Assembly: GCA_017303895.1 (NCBI GenBank)
Contig: JAFLBF010000015.1
Span: 1-64,000, forward strand
DNA length: 64,000 nt
DNA from: Bacteroidota bacterium
GTDB lineage: Bacteria > Bacteroidota > Bacteroidia > 2-12-FULL-35-15
Direction: 5' to 3'
In this document: positions 1 to 9,500 of the stretch, piece by piece
How the letters are laid out: each line of letters begins with the position of its first letter
Numbering within the stretch: position 1 is the first letter of the stretch
The notes under the pieces: model-generated
Databases searched by the model: none
What the model was told of the DNA's origin: nothing
What the model saw: only the letters and a program-made list of their open reading frames with translations
Position numbers and translations under genes: made by a program

Positions 1-197
1 ATCGCTTTAGAGATGCCGCTTTTGTGACCTTCCGGTATGACTACATGGATTTTTCATTTTCAGCAGCTTATGATGTTAATATCAGCGGTTTAACACCGGC
101 TACTAAAACAGTGGGTGGCTTTGAGTTTATGTTGATGTACAGAGGCATCTTAGGTAAGAACCAAAACGCCAAACGATCGAGTGTGAGATTTATGTAA
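1..197 (+). CDS. PorP/SprF-family type IX secretion membrane protein, C-terminal fragment
   Basis: Open from the left edge in the frame beginning at base 3, ending at TAA 195-197, so only about 64 C-terminal residues are visible. They read as alternating beta-strands and include SAAYDVNISGLTPAT and GGFEFMLMYRG, close to the end of PorP/SprF outer-membrane proteins (typically about 300 residues), followed by a terminal RFM. Proteins of this family are outer-membrane components associated with T9SS and gliding. The family call rests on this tail alone. An AT-rich inverted repeat at 199-219 may be a weak terminator. Confidence 0.7.
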   Translation, partial: RFRDAAFVTFRYDYMDFSFSAAYDVNISGLTPATKTVGGFEFMLMYRGILGKNQNAKRSSVRFM

Positions 198-229
198 TGG
201 AATTTTAATTAATAATTCCATTTTAATTA

Positions 230-237
230 TAAATTTG
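230..237 (+). promoter_or_regulatory. Bacteroidota -7 box for tRNA-Leu
   Basis: TAAATTTG matches TAnnTTTG and lies 22 bases before the first tRNA base, a normal spacing for a stable-RNA transcript. Confidence 0.6.
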
Positions 238-259
238 CGTTCGCAAAAAGTTCTTAATT

Positions 260-339
260 GTCCGGGTGGCGAAATTGGTAGACGCACCATCTTGAGGGGG
301 TGGCGAGAAATCGTGGGAGTTCGAATCTCCTCCCGGACA
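260..339 (+). tRNA. tRNA-Leu (anticodon GAG)
   Basis: A full cloverleaf can be drawn. The acceptor stem is 260-266 with 332-338 (7 perfect pairs). The anticodon stem is 287-291 with 299-303 around loop TTGAGGG, placing anticodon GAG at 294-296. The T stem is 315-319 with 327-331 and its loop TTCGAAT is 320-326. The variable arm 304-314 has a 3-bp stem (CGA/TCG), short for a class II tRNA but consistent with Leu. The discriminator is A339 and CCA is not encoded. It reads CUC/CUU codons. Confidence 0.95.
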
Positions 340-342
340 CAT

Positions 343-1215
343 TTATTTCCCTACAATTTCCTGTAAATTTTTCTTGATACGTTCCGATATCTGATCGGTA
401 GGAAGATCATTGTCTTCATAGCCAAACGGATCCTCAATTTCTTCGGCAATCAATTCCAAACCGGCAAAAGCATAAAAAACGAAGAGTACCATTGGTATGG
501 TAGCCCATTTAAAATCATCTACCAATCCAATTGGAAGTGTGATGATGTATAAAAGAATGATACGTTTAATGAAAGTGCTATAGGAATAGGGTATAGGCGT
601 TGATTTAATACGTTCGCAAGCACCTGCATTATTCGTAAAAGAGCGTAATTCTTCATTCAATACAATTAGCTTTTCTTCCGATATAATATTGTCGGTTCTT
701 AATTTTTCAACTTCAATGTATAATTGTTGTGCAATTCTGTTTGGAATATGATTGTAGTTTTTTAGTTCGGAAGGATGCAGATTGGGATGTTCTTCTAATA
801 ATTCTGCTTTGTATCCACTACGTAAATGTTCCTTTAAAGCAAAAGGATAATTGCTAATTAATATTCTGAAATGATTTTTCAAATCTTTTCTGTCAGAAGG
901 GATATAGGCATTCAGTTTTAGCATTAGGTTTCGAGTGTTGTTAACCATATCGCCCCAAATTTTTCTGCCTTCCCACCAACGATCGTATGCAGTGTTTGTC
1001 CGGAATACCAATAGCAATGACAATACAAAACCAAGTAATGAATGTAGTACGGTTGTGCTTCTTAGTTTAATTACTTTCAACTCAACATCTAAGTAACATA
1101 ATGCGGATGCATAAATAGCCAATCCGATCATGGCAGGCAAAAGCATGCGAAATGAATCAGATCTATGAAAATGAAAAATGAGTTTACTCCAGTCTTTGGG
1201 GTTATATGCTTTCAT
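343..1215 (-). CDS. Bestrophin-family (UPF0187) anion channel
   Basis: 290 residues, the usual size for bacterial bestrophins. Hydrophobic helices lie near residues 23-43, 56-72 and 215-255. The diagnostic segment FRTNTAYDRWWEGRK is at about 71-85 (bestrophin N..YDRWWEGR motif). The family forms pentameric inner-membrane ion channels; the anion preference is inferred from the family. It ends 3 bases beyond the convergent tRNA-Leu gene and is independent of aconitase behind it. The start ATG at 1215 gives a full-length N-terminus. Confidence 0.85.
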   Translation of the reverse strand: MKAYNPKDWSKLIFHFHRSDSFRMLLPAMIGLAIYASALCYLDVELKVIKLRSTTVLHSLLGFVLSLLLVFRTNTAYDRWWEGRKIWGDMVNNTRNLMLKLNAYIPSDRKDLKNHFRILISNYPFALKEHLRSGYKAELLEEHPNLHPSELKNYNHIPNRIAQQLYIEVEKLRTDNIISEEKLIVLNEELRSFTNNAGACERIKSTPIPYSYSTFIKRIILLYIITLPIGLVDDFKWATIPMVLFVFYAFAGLELIAEEIEDPFGYEDNDLPTDQISERIKKNLQEIVGK

Positions 1216-1235
1216 TATTTTTTCTAATTAAAAAA

Positions 1236-1260
1236 TGCGCTGCGAAAGGATCGCAACGCA
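1236..1260 (-). terminator. Rho-independent terminator after aconitase
   Basis: Stem 1236-1245 with 1251-1260 (one mismatch), loop AAGGA. A-tract on the left (T-run on the minus strand) and T-run at 1262-1267 on the plus strand. Positioned 29 bases after the aconitase stop. Confidence 0.75.
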
Positions 1261-1288
1261 CTTTTTTATAATTACTAAGGTTATTCAA

Positions 1289-3556
1289 TTATGCTTTTAC
1301 ACTAGCACGGATGATATTCAATGCGCCACCTGCTTTGAACCACTCAATTTGTTGTTCATTGTAAGTATGATTAGCTTTGATCTCATCTTTGCTTCCATCT
1401 GCATGCGTAAATACCAATGTTAATGGTGTTCCCGGTGCAAATGTTGTTAAGCCAAGGATATCGATCGTATCATCTTCTTTGATCTTATCATAATCCGCTT
1501 TATCAGCAAATGTTAAAGCTAACATACCTTGTTTTTTCAAGTTGGTTTCGTGAATACGTGCAAATGATTTTACCAATACAGCACGAACACCTAAATGACG
1601 TGGTTCCATAGCCGCATGTTCACGTGATGAACCTTCTCCATAGTTTTCGTCACCAACAACGATAGAGCCAATTCCTTTTGCTTTATACTGACGTTGTACT
1701 TTAGGTACTCCTTCATAAGTTCCGGTCAATTGATTTTTAACGTTATCAGTTTTTTCATTGAATGCATTTACAGCACCGATCAACATATTGTTGGAAATGT
1801 TATCTAAGTGACCACGGTATTTTAACCATGGACCAGCCATAGAGATGTGGTCAGTAGTACATTTTCCTTTTGCTTTGATCAATAATTTTAATCCTTTCAA
1901 GTCAACACCTTCCCATGCAGCAAATGGATCTAATAATTGTAAACGATCAGAAGTAGGAGAAACATTAACGGTTAAGTTGCTTCCATCAGCAGCAGGAGCT
2001 TGGTAGCCTGCATCTTCTACAGCGAATCCTTTTGTTGGTAATTCATCACCGCTTGGTGCATCTAATTTTACTTTCTCACCTTTTTCATTTGTTAACGTGT
2101 CTGTTAAAGGATTGAAGGTTAAGTCGCCAGCAATAGCAAGTGCAGTAACTAATTCAGGAGAAGCAACAAATGCAAAAGTGTTCGGATTTCCATCGGCACG
2201 TTTTGCGAAGTTACGGTTGAAAGAGTGAACGATGGTATTCTTTTCTTGTTTTTCAGCACCCATACGATCCCACATACCGATACATGGTCCACAAGCATTC
2301 GTAAATACTTTTGCACCGATCTGATCAAATACATCCATAAAGCCATCACGGTTGATGGTGTAACGGATTTGCTCAGAACCAGGGTTGATGCAATATTCTG
2401 CTTTTGATTTTAAACCTTTAGCTGCAACTTGTTTTGCAATACTTACAGCACGTGAAATATCTTCGTAAGAAGAGTTCGTACAAGAACCGATCAAACCAAC
2501 TTCTACTTTTGTTGGCCATCCGTGTTTTGCAGCTTCTTCTTTCATTTTAGAAATAGGAGTTGCTAAGTCCGGAGTAAATGGTCCGTTCAAGTGTGGTTCC
2601 AATTCAGATAAATTGATCTCAATTACTTGATCGAAATATTTTTCAGGATTTGCATATACTTCAGGATCGGCTGTTAAATGTTCTTTTACACCATTTGCTA
2701 ATTCAGCAACATCAGCGCGACCAGTAGCTTTTAAATAACGGGCCATTGATTCATCGTATCCGAATGTAGAAGTTGTTGCTCCGATCTCAGCACCCATGTT
2801 ACAGATCGTTCCTTTACCTGTACAACTCATAGATGTAGCACCTTCACCAAAATATTCAACAACGGCATCAGTACCCCCTTTTACAGTAAGGATGCCAGCC
2901 ACTTTTAAGATCACATCTTTCGGTGCTGTCCAGCCATTTAGTTTTCCTGTTAATTTGATACCGATCAATTTAGGCATTTTTAATTCCCATGCTAAACCGG
3001 CCATTACATCGCAAGCATCAGCTCCACCAACACCAATCGCGATCATTCCCAAACCACCTGCATTTACTGTGTGCGAATCGGTTCCGATCATCATTCCACC
3101 TGGGAATGCGTAATTTTCAAGAACTACCTGGTGAATGATACCGGCACCCGGTTTCCAGAAACCGATGCCGTATTTATTAGAAACAGAACCTAAGAAGTCA
3201 TATACTTCTTTTGATTCTTTGTTAGCAAATGCTAAATCTTCATTGGCTCCGTTTTTTGCAGTGATCAAGTGATCGCAATGAACGGTTGAAGGAACAGCTA
3301 CTTTTGGTCGGCCAGATTGCATGAATTGTAATAAAGCCATTTGCGCTGTTGCATCTTGCATCGCAACTCTATCAGGAGCAAAATCAACATATGATTTTCC
3401 TCTTGTGAAGCTCTCTGCTTTTTGATCTTTATGAAGATGAGAGTAAAGGATCTTTTCTGTTAATGTTAAAGGGCGTCCAACTAATTTGCGGGCTGCCTCA
3501 ACTCTTGCAGGAAGGTTTTTGTAAACTTCCTTGATCATTTCAATGTCAAAAGCCAT
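1289..3556 (-). CDS. acn: Aconitate hydratase (mitochondrial-type)
   Basis: Converts citrate to isocitrate via cis-aconitate in the TCA cycle, using a [4Fe-4S] cluster. 755 residues, matching mitochondrial-type aconitases rather than the ~890-residue AcnA/IRP type or AcnB. The cluster ligands are visible as C359 (GSCTNSS) and C422/C425 (ACGPCIG). Also seen are the N-terminal DHLITA and [13 protein letters not shown] motifs and a C-terminal swivel domain with [11 protein letters not shown]. Monocistronic: own TAAATTCG promoter and own terminator. The start [12 protein letters not shown] is typical of the family. Confidence 0.97.
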   Translation of the reverse strand: MAFDIEMIKEVYKNLPARVEAARKLVGRPLTLTEKILYSHLHKDQKAESFTRGKSYVDFAPDRVAMQDATAQMALLQFMQSGRPKVAVPSTVHCDHLITAKNGANEDLAFANKESKEVYDFLGSVSNKYGIGFWKPGAGIIHQVVLENYAFPGGMMIGTDSHTVNAGGLGMIAIGVGGADACDVMAGLAWELKMPKLIGIKLTGKLNGWTAPKDVILKVAGILTVKGGTDAVVEYFGEGATSMSCTGKGTICNMGAEIGATTSTFGYDESMARYLKATGRADVAELANGVKEHLTADPEVYANPEKYFDQVIEINLSELEPHLNGPFTPDLATPISKMKEEAAKHGWPTKVEVGLIGSCTNSSYEDISRAVSIAKQVAAKGLKSKAEYCINPGSEQIRYTINRDGFMDVFDQIGAKVFTNACGPCIGMWDRMGAEKQEKNTIVHSFNRNFAKRADGNPNTFAFVASPELVTALAIAGDLTFNPLTDTLTNEKGEKVKLDAPSGDELPTKGFAVEDAGYQAPAADGSNLTVNVSPTSDRLQLLDPFAAWEGVDLKGLKLLIKAKGKCTTDHISMAGPWLKYRGHLDNISNNMLIGAVNAFNEKTDNVKNQLTGTYEGVPKVQRQYKAKGIGSIVVGDENYGEGSSREHAAMEPRHLGVRAVLVKSFARIHETNLKKQGMLALTFADKADYDKIKEDDTIDILGLTTFAPGTPLTLVFTHADGSKDEIKANHTYNEQQIEWFKAGGALNIIRASVKA

Positions 3557-3621
3557 AGTCTTTTATTTTTAATAGTTTAGTTTAGAAAGAGAAACTGTTT
3601 ATGCTGTTCTATTAAGCGTTG

Positions 3622-3629
3622 CGAATTTA
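3622..3629 (-). promoter_or_regulatory. Probable -7 box of aconitase, TTCG variant
   Basis: Minus-strand TAAATTCG, one base from TAnnTTTG, about 65 bases upstream of the aconitase ATG. The same octamer precedes recG (33708-33715). Confidence 0.45.
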
Positions 3630-3652
3630 CTAATATTATAAAACTTCATCAA

Positions 3653-3682
3653 TAAAAAAGGCGCAATTATTTTTCTTGCGCC
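3653..3682 (-). terminator. Terminator overlapping the end of the ankyrin gene
   Basis: GGCGCAA (3660-3666) pairs with TTGCGCC (3676-3682), followed on the minus strand by a T-run from AATAAAAAA at 3651-3659. The stem includes the last codons of the gene, whose stop is 3667-3669. Confidence 0.7.
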
Positions 3683-4515
3683 CCTTTTGATTTCAGGTAG
3701 TTGATAATGGTAATGAATCCCTTATCCTGTGCTATTTTTAATGGTGTGTCGTCAAAGTCGTTCTTGGCATTTACATCGGCTCCTTTTTCAATAAGCATTA
3801 CCAGAATATCATATTTCCCGGCTCTTGCGGCACAATGCAATGGAGTATTGCCTCCATCATCTTTATCTGTTATTTTGCAGCCTTTCGACAAGAATAATTC
3901 AGCTAGTTCTTTGTCCGGAGCAGGTTTGTCTTTTGCCGGTTTTGTAGAAGATGCGTACAGAATGGATTTGTGCAATGGGAAAATGTTTTCAGGGCTGGTA
4001 AAGCTGGCGCCTTTTCCTAAAAAATATTTAACCAATTCCGGTTGTGAGTTTTCAATGGCGATCTGAAGTGGGGAAGAAGTTAATAATCCATTTTCATTAT
4101 TAATAAGTGAAGGATCTTTTTTGATTGCAGCTTCTACCATGTTAACATTTCCTGTTTTTACATAATCCAAAAATTTTCCATCTTCAAAGAAGGAAATCTC
4201 GATGATGGTATTTTCACCTGCTTTTACGGTCACACTGCGATTGTATTTTGATTTTTTATCAGTAGAAACAGCTTCTATTTTATTCTCCCCGATTTTAAGT
4301 GTTACTTCTTTCGGTGTGTAGGCTTTTACTGCGATGACCACTGTTGATCCATTGATCTTAACGGAGCAATCCATGTCGGCAGCTAAAGTGCCTTTCGCAG
4401 TACCTTTTCCGGCAGGTGCAGCAGTTTTTTTTGCTCCCTGTGCGAATACTGTCGATTGGATAGAAATGAAGAGGATGAATATTGAACTTAATAGTAGTAG
4501 TTTTTTTGACATCAT
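3667..4515 (-). CDS. Exported ankyrin-repeat protein
   Basis: 282 residues. An N-terminal signal peptide (about residues 3-25, ending TVFAQ) points to export. Residues 27-47 are a low-complexity Ala/Lys/Gly stretch. Residues 48-110 form a beta-rich segment resembling a PEGA-like domain (KEVTLKIGENKIEA). Residues 118-282 hold about four ankyrin repeats, with clear units NTPLHCAARAGKYDILVMLIEKGADVNAK (about 223-251) and DDTPLKIAQDKG. A protein-protein interaction role in the periplasm or on the surface is likely; the partner is unknown. It is transcribed alone, between aconitase and the siaBC pair. Confidence 0.8.
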   Translation of the reverse strand: MMSKKLLLLSSIFILFISIQSTVFAQGAKKTAAPAGKGTAKGTLAADMDCSVKINGSTVVIAVKAYTPKEVTLKIGENKIEAVSTDKKSKYNRSVTVKAGENTIIEISFFEDGKFLDYVKTGNVNMVEAAIKKDPSLINNENGLLTSSPLQIAIENSQPELVKYFLGKGASFTSPENIFPLHKSILYASSTKPAKDKPAPDKELAELFLSKGCKITDKDDGGNTPLHCAARAGKYDILVMLIEKGADVNAKNDFDDTPLKIAQDKGFITIINYLKSKGAQEK

Positions 4516-4605
4516 ATGTGTTGTTTTTGCTCCTTAAAAATAAGACAATTATCCCAGTTAGTGCAGTTGATAGCGAATAAACTTACTAACATTGTTAAAA
4601 AAAAA

Positions 4606-4627
4606 GCGACCACATATCTGTGATCGC
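4606..4627 (-). terminator. Terminator after siaC
   Basis: GCGA..CACA pairs with TGTG..TCGC around TATC, with one internal mismatch. A-rich left flank and T-rich right flank let it work in both directions. It lies 23 bases past the siaC stop. Confidence 0.7.
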
Positions 4628-4649
4628 TTTTTATATGATTGAGCTTAGA

Positions 4650-5030
4650 TTATTCAGCTACTTGAACCATTTTAAATGGTACATTGATGATCGCTTGGTA
4701 ATCTTCTCCTGCTTCCAACATGTCTTCATCATCTTCTTCGTAGTACCAGTTGATCACAACAGCACTTCCTCCTTTATTGATCGCTTCAAGTTTCTTGAAT
4801 ACATCCAAGATGCATTTAGATGAGCTAGTATTGAAATATTCCAATTGGATATTTACGTTTGTGTTTGCTTGTGGTTTAGCAGCATACTTCTCTAACCAAT
4901 CAACCAAAGGCTTGTAAAACTCAATAGAGTTTTCAGGAATAGAGCGTCCTTTGATTTCTAAAAAGCCTTTACCTGTATCAAAAGTGATAGTTGGTGTTTT
5001 TGGTGTTCCTTCAATTGTAATTGTTTCCAT
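4650..5030 (-). CDS. siaC: SiaC-family regulatory phosphoprotein (DUF1987)
   Basis: 126 residues, the full length of the family. In Pseudomonas, SiaC is phosphorylated by SiaB and dephosphorylated by the PP2C phosphatase SiaA; unphosphorylated SiaC binds an effector. The family signature YFNTSSSK is at 65-72, so its Thr falls at residue 68, the number of the phosphorylated Thr I recall for P. aeruginosa SiaC. The N-terminus (TPKTPTITFDTGKGFLEIKGRS) and the acidic C-terminal YYEEDDEDMLEAGEDY also fit. It starts 3 bases after siaB, so both are one transcript. No diguanylate cyclase effector is adjacent, so the downstream target here is unknown. Confidence 0.9.
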   Translation of the reverse strand: METITIEGTPKTPTITFDTGKGFLEIKGRSIPENSIEFYKPLVDWLEKYAAKPQANTNVNIQLEYFNTSSSKCILDVFKKLEAINKGGSAVVINWYYEEDDEDMLEAGEDYQAIINVPFKMVQVAE

Positions 5031-5033
5031 ACG

Positions 5034-5585
5034 TTATTGTTGTTGTGAGATTTTGATGTTTAAACTAAAAAATGAAAATTTATCGTCTACTGGTGCAAAG
5101 TTAAAATTTAATTTTTCACCCGTTTTTCTTGCAATGTCAATCATGCCCAATCCGCCACCACCTTTTAAAGACATTTCTCCGTTGTTCAATACAGCTTTGT
5201 AATAGTCTTTTAATTCCTCTTTCGACAAAAGGTTGATGTCTTCCAATCTTTTTTTCAATCCGGCAACATTCTCATTTTTGATATAGTTGCCAGTGATGAT
5301 ATTATATTGGTTATCGATCCTACCGATCATAAAAATAGCAGAACGGATCTTGTCACTTTGGTCTGCAGCAACTTCATCCATGTGATGGTAAAGATTCTGC
5401 AAGCACTCTACCAAAACATTGTACACCTTCTTCTTGATCTTTGGTTCCTCCTGAAGATTATCCAGTTTGGATTCCATGATCTGTAATATGGATGTCAATA
5501 GTTCAGAAGTAATATCGCCTTTGAATGAAAGCATAATGTTATTACGCTCCATTTTATCGTAAAAATCGTAAATATCTAACATCAT
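5034..5585 (-). CDS. siaB: SiaB-family protein kinase (GHKL fold)
   Basis: 183 residues. SiaB proteins are small GHKL-type kinases that phosphorylate SiaC. A plausible N-box is VLVECLQNLYHHMDE at 58-71, and a Gly-rich ATP-lid motif KGGGGLG is at 141-147. The rest (ISQQQ end) matches the compact family fold with no sensor domain. First gene of a siaB-siaC operon behind a TATATTTG promoter at 5635. Two SpoIIE-type phosphatases that could oppose it are encoded 1-6 kb upstream on the same strand, separated by one lipoprotein gene. Kinase activity on SiaC is inferred from family and neighbour. Confidence 0.85.
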   Translation of the reverse strand: MMLDIYDFYDKMERNNIMLSFKGDITSELLTSILQIMESKLDNLQEEPKIKKKVYNVLVECLQNLYHHMDEVAADQSDKIRSAIFMIGRIDNQYNIITGNYIKNENVAGLKKRLEDINLLSKEELKDYYKAVLNNGEMSLKGGGGLGMIDIARKTGEKLNFNFAPVDDKFSFFSLNIKISQQQ

Positions 5586-5634
5586 AAGTTAAAAAATCGA
5601 TAAAGCTTATTACTTTGACTACTAAATGCTATAG

Positions 5635-5664
5635 CAAATATATAAATTAGTTTTATTAATCAAA
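5635..5664 (-). promoter_or_regulatory. siaBC promoter
   Basis: Minus-strand TATATTTG at 5635-5642 with an upstream TTTG at 5661-5664 (18-base spacer, slightly short of the usual 19-21). The leader to siaB is about 45 bases. Confidence 0.6.
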
Positions 5665-5682
5665 TTTTATTTGAAAAATATA

Positions 5683-5711
5683 AAAGGAAGGCTATTTTTT
5701 AACCTTCCTTT
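5683..5711 (-). terminator. Terminator after lipoprotein gene
   Basis: AAAGGAAGG (5683-5691) pairs with CCTTCCTTT (5703-5711), followed on the minus strand by a T-rich run. It begins 8 bases past the stop. Confidence 0.75.
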
Positions 5712-5718
5712 GAATATG

Positions 5719-6537
5719 TTAATGCATTGTAAATGTAAAGGTATTACCGTTTATGGTAAGTGTCGCCTGACTGTCGCAGTTACCAGTGCCAAAATCTACG
5801 GTTCTTGTTGCTAAACCTTCCGGAGTCAGGTCAATTGTCCCCTTTTCTATCCACTTGCAAGAAGATCTCTTGATAATAGGATTTGTGATGTTTACGCTGT
5901 ATGTTTTTCCATCTCTATTTTTACCATTCGCATTGCCTGAAAAGGAGAATACATCGTTGTAAGGGTCGTTGTCGCCAAATCCTGCTGTTTGGGTAAGTGT
6001 TCGGTCACATTCCCACTCTAAAGTAGCATTGCTAGGTGTTACGCATTTTCCTTTGAAAACCTTTGTGTTAAATCCATATTGAGCAGAGTGGGTGATCTTA
6101 ATGCTGTCAACAGCATAAGAATAACCGTCAACAGAAAAATTCACCAAATTGATCTTAACATAACTTCCGATCGTTAACCAGTGGTCAGAGAATGTAGCAA
6201 TAATCTGTCCTTTACGCAGTTTCCCATCAATGGTGTCGATGCAACCCACTGTTCCGTAGTCTAGTGTCATTGTTACAGGGAATCCGTCCAAGGTATCAGC
6301 CGGGTCGATGATCACTGTTGGACATGCTGCACGCATATTCTTCAACATTTCTTTTACCCCTTGTTCGTTAATACCGTAATTGTTGATGCGTGGAGCCATT
6401 TTAGTGAACTCTGTCTCGCAGATGTTATTATCGATCGCAGATTGTGTTTCTGTATCCGGTTCTTCTTTTTTACAAGAATTAAGTGTTACAGCTACAATTC
6501 CAATGATTGTGAATGCAGAAAATAAAATACGTTTCAT
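5719..6537 (-). CDS. Lipoprotein of unknown function
   Basis: 272 residues. The signal peptide (residues 1-21) ends in a lipobox LNSC at 19-22, so it should be lipidated and exported. The mature part is Thr/Asp-rich, predicted beta, with several Cys and repeated TFSDHWLTIGSYVKINLV-like strands. No catalytic motif or named domain was recognised. It has its own strong promoter (TTTG-N21-TATATTTG at 6561-6593) and terminator, so it is a single-gene unit between siaBC and the phosphatases. Any link to that signalling is positional only. Confidence 0.75.
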   Translation of the reverse strand: MKRILFSAFTIIGIVAVTLNSCKKEEPDTETQSAIDNNICETEFTKMAPRINNYGINEQGVKEMLKNMRAACPTVIIDPADTLDGFPVTMTLDYGTVGCIDTIDGKLRKGQIIATFSDHWLTIGSYVKINLVNFSVDGYSYAVDSIKITHSAQYGFNTKVFKGKCVTPSNATLEWECDRTLTQTAGFGDNDPYNDVFSFSGNANGKNRDGKTYSVNITNPIIKRSSCKWIEKGTIDLTPEGLATRTVDFGTGNCDSQATLTINGNTFTFTMH

Positions 6538-6560
6538 AGTTTGTTTTTGAATTTATATAC

Positions 6561-6593
6561 AAATATAACAAAAAATGGAATTTGCAAGCAAAT
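6561..6593 (-). promoter_or_regulatory. Strong Bacteroidota promoter of the lipoprotein gene
   Basis: Minus-strand TTTG (6590-6593), 21-base spacer, TATATTTG (6561-6568): both elements match the consensus. The leader is about 18 bases. Confidence 0.7.
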
Positions 6594-6597
6594 TCAG

Positions 6598-9500
6598 CTA
6601 AAATCTAATCCCGATCACTAAAATATCGTCTACTTGCTGATAGCTGCCTTTCCACTGATTGAAGGTCTCTTCCAGTTCATTTGCCTGGGTTTGCATGTTT
6701 TTGTCCTGAATTGAAAGTAAAAGCTCATTGAAGCGTTTTACCATGAATTTCTTCCCTTTTTCTCCTCCAAATTGGTCAGCATATCCATCACTGCTCATAT
6801 ATAAGGTATCTCCTCTTTTTAGCTGGATCGTATGACAAGTGAATTTACGGTCTGGATCCAGTTGTGAGCCTCCTATCGGATTTTTATCAGCATCTATTTT
6901 CTTGAATTCCTGCCCGTTAACAATATAAAGTGGGCGATAGGCACCGGCATATTTTACTTCGTTGGTTTGTGTATCAATACTGCATAGTGCCACATCCATT
7001 CCATCACTGGTGTCAACCACATTGGTGCCTTGTTTTAAGGCAGCTTGAACACCTTGATGCAGTGCGTTTAATATAAGATCCGGTTCCGTGATGCCGTTTT
7101 CACTGATGATCTGATTCAATAAGTTATGTCCGATCATACTCATGAAAGCACCCGGAACGCCATGTCCTGTACAATCTACAGTAGCGATGATCTTTTTGCC
7201 ATTCTTTACTCCGAACCAATAAAAATCACCACTTACGATGTCTTTAGGCTTGTAAACCACAAATGATTCAGGGAAATGCTTATAGATCTGCTCCAAAGGG
7301 GGAAGAATAGCCAGCTGGATACGTTTAGCATATTGAATACTGCTGGTGATGTCTTTGTTTTTTTGAGCCAATTCTTGTGTACGCTCTTCAACTTTCTCTT
7401 CCAATATTTTGTTTTCACGCTTAATAGCGCTGGTTCTGTATTTTAGGAATCCCCAGAAGCCTCCGATCACAAGGATCACACAGATGGTATAGAACCATTT
7501 GGTTTGCCAAAAAGGAGGGTTGATGCGAATGTGTAAGGTTACTCCATCGTTGTTCCAGATACCATCATTATTGGCAGCGCGGACTCTGAATACATAATCA
7601 CCCCCTCTTAATTCGGTATAACTCGCATACCGTTGTGTGCTGGCGGGTGACCAATTCTCATCTACGCCTTCAAGCTTGAAGGAATATTTGTTCTTGCCGG
7701 GCATTTGGTAATCCAGAGCAACGAATTCAAATGAGAAGAAATTTTGTCGCCACGATAATTCAATGTATTTTTTATCGTAGATCAATGTGTCCATTTCTAC
7801 TTCCGACCCAAAGCGTTTGTAGGAGGTGATCCTTACTGTCGGAATGTTCTGATTGTCGATGATCTTCTCCGGAAAGAATGCATTAAATCCATTGACCCCG
7901 CCCACAAATATTTCTCCGGTTTTTTTTGACTTAAAAAATGCACCCTGATTGTGTTCTAGACCTTGCAAACCATCATTTACATCGTAATTTCTAAAAGCAG
8001 AGCCATCAATGTTACTTACATTCGGATTAAATTTCGAGATCCCTTTATTGGTAGTCATCCACAGGTTCCCGTTCTTGTCAGGTAAGATACAATAGATATA
8101 GGCGTTTGGCAGACCATCCTTTTCAAAGAAATGGGTGAATTGATCGGTCTTATAGTTTAGTTTGTTTAATCCATTCGTTGTACCAAACCAGATATTCCCC
8201 TGAAAGTCCTCATAGATATGGTTGATAGAGTTGGAGCTGATACTGTTTTGTTTTTCATCTCTCGTATAAAACTTGATCTTCTTCGTTATTGCATCTATTT
8301 TATTTACTCCACCTCCTTCAGTTCCAACCCAAATATTGTTGTTGCTATCCTGAAAAATGGTGTAGATATTATTGCTTGTTAATCCATTGTCGGAATTGTA
8401 ATTGATGAATTCTTTGTTCGTTTTGTTATACGCAAACAATCCACCGCCATAGGTTCCTATCCAGATCAAACCTTGTTTGTCTTCATATATAGTAACAATG
8501 GTTGCATTATCCTGAGGGATGAAAGTTGGATAGCTGGTTGCTTTTTTTGTTCGTTTGTCATACGACAATAACCCACCTCCCCAAGTTCCGATCCAGATCA
8601 AACCTTCTTTATCTTCACATAAGGATAAAACGGTTTTGTTATTGGCAACTGATAAATGAGGATACTGAACGTAGGTGTCGGATTTTCTATCGAGAGTGGT
8701 CAAGCCTCCATTTTTGGTACCTATCCAAAGAATGCCTTCTCTGTCTTCCAGAATGGAGAACACATCATTGGTGAGTAGGCTATTATTGCTGTCATCTCGT
8801 TTCTTGTAATATTTAAATTTACTGCTTGAGCGGAAATGCACATTTATACCGCCTCCTTCAGTTCCTACCCAAACCGAACCTACTTTATCGTGAAGGATGT
8901 ATTTGATCTGATTACTGTTTAAGCTATTTTGATTTTTTTCATCGTAATAGAAATGTCTGAATCGCCCTGTTTTTTTGTAGTATTGATCTATCCCTCCTCC
9001 ATATGTTCCTATCCATAATATTCCATTAGCATCTTCGGTAACCGATGTGATCCTGTCATTTATTAGGCTATTGGGATTGGATGGATTGTTTTTTAAATGA
9101 TTAAGATATTTGCCGGTTTTAGGATCAAAGATCTGCACACCTTCCCCGTAAGTTCCTATCCAGAATATTCCATCTTTATCCTCTAAAATACTTCTAACCT
9201 TATTTGCATTTTCATAGATGAGTTGACCTTTGTTATCTAATTCCTGATAATTTTTAAACGACTTGTTTTTTTTGTCAAATACATTTAAGCCTCCACCATA
9301 AGTTCCGATCCAGATCCGCCCATCGCTTGCTTCCAACAAACACCAGGCACTGTTATTCGATATGGAATTAGGATCCTTCGGATTATTAAGATAGCGTGTA
9401 AAGTTTTTTGTTTTTCTATCCAATGCATTTAAGCCTTCGTCAGTTCCGATCCAAAGAATACCGTCTTTGTCTTCCAGAATAGCTCTGACATTATTATTAC

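Noticed and set aside
1235-1423. Small frame between the bestrophin and aconitase genes
   Set aside because: Overlaps the aconitase 3' end and its terminator; cysteine-rich antisense translation without features.
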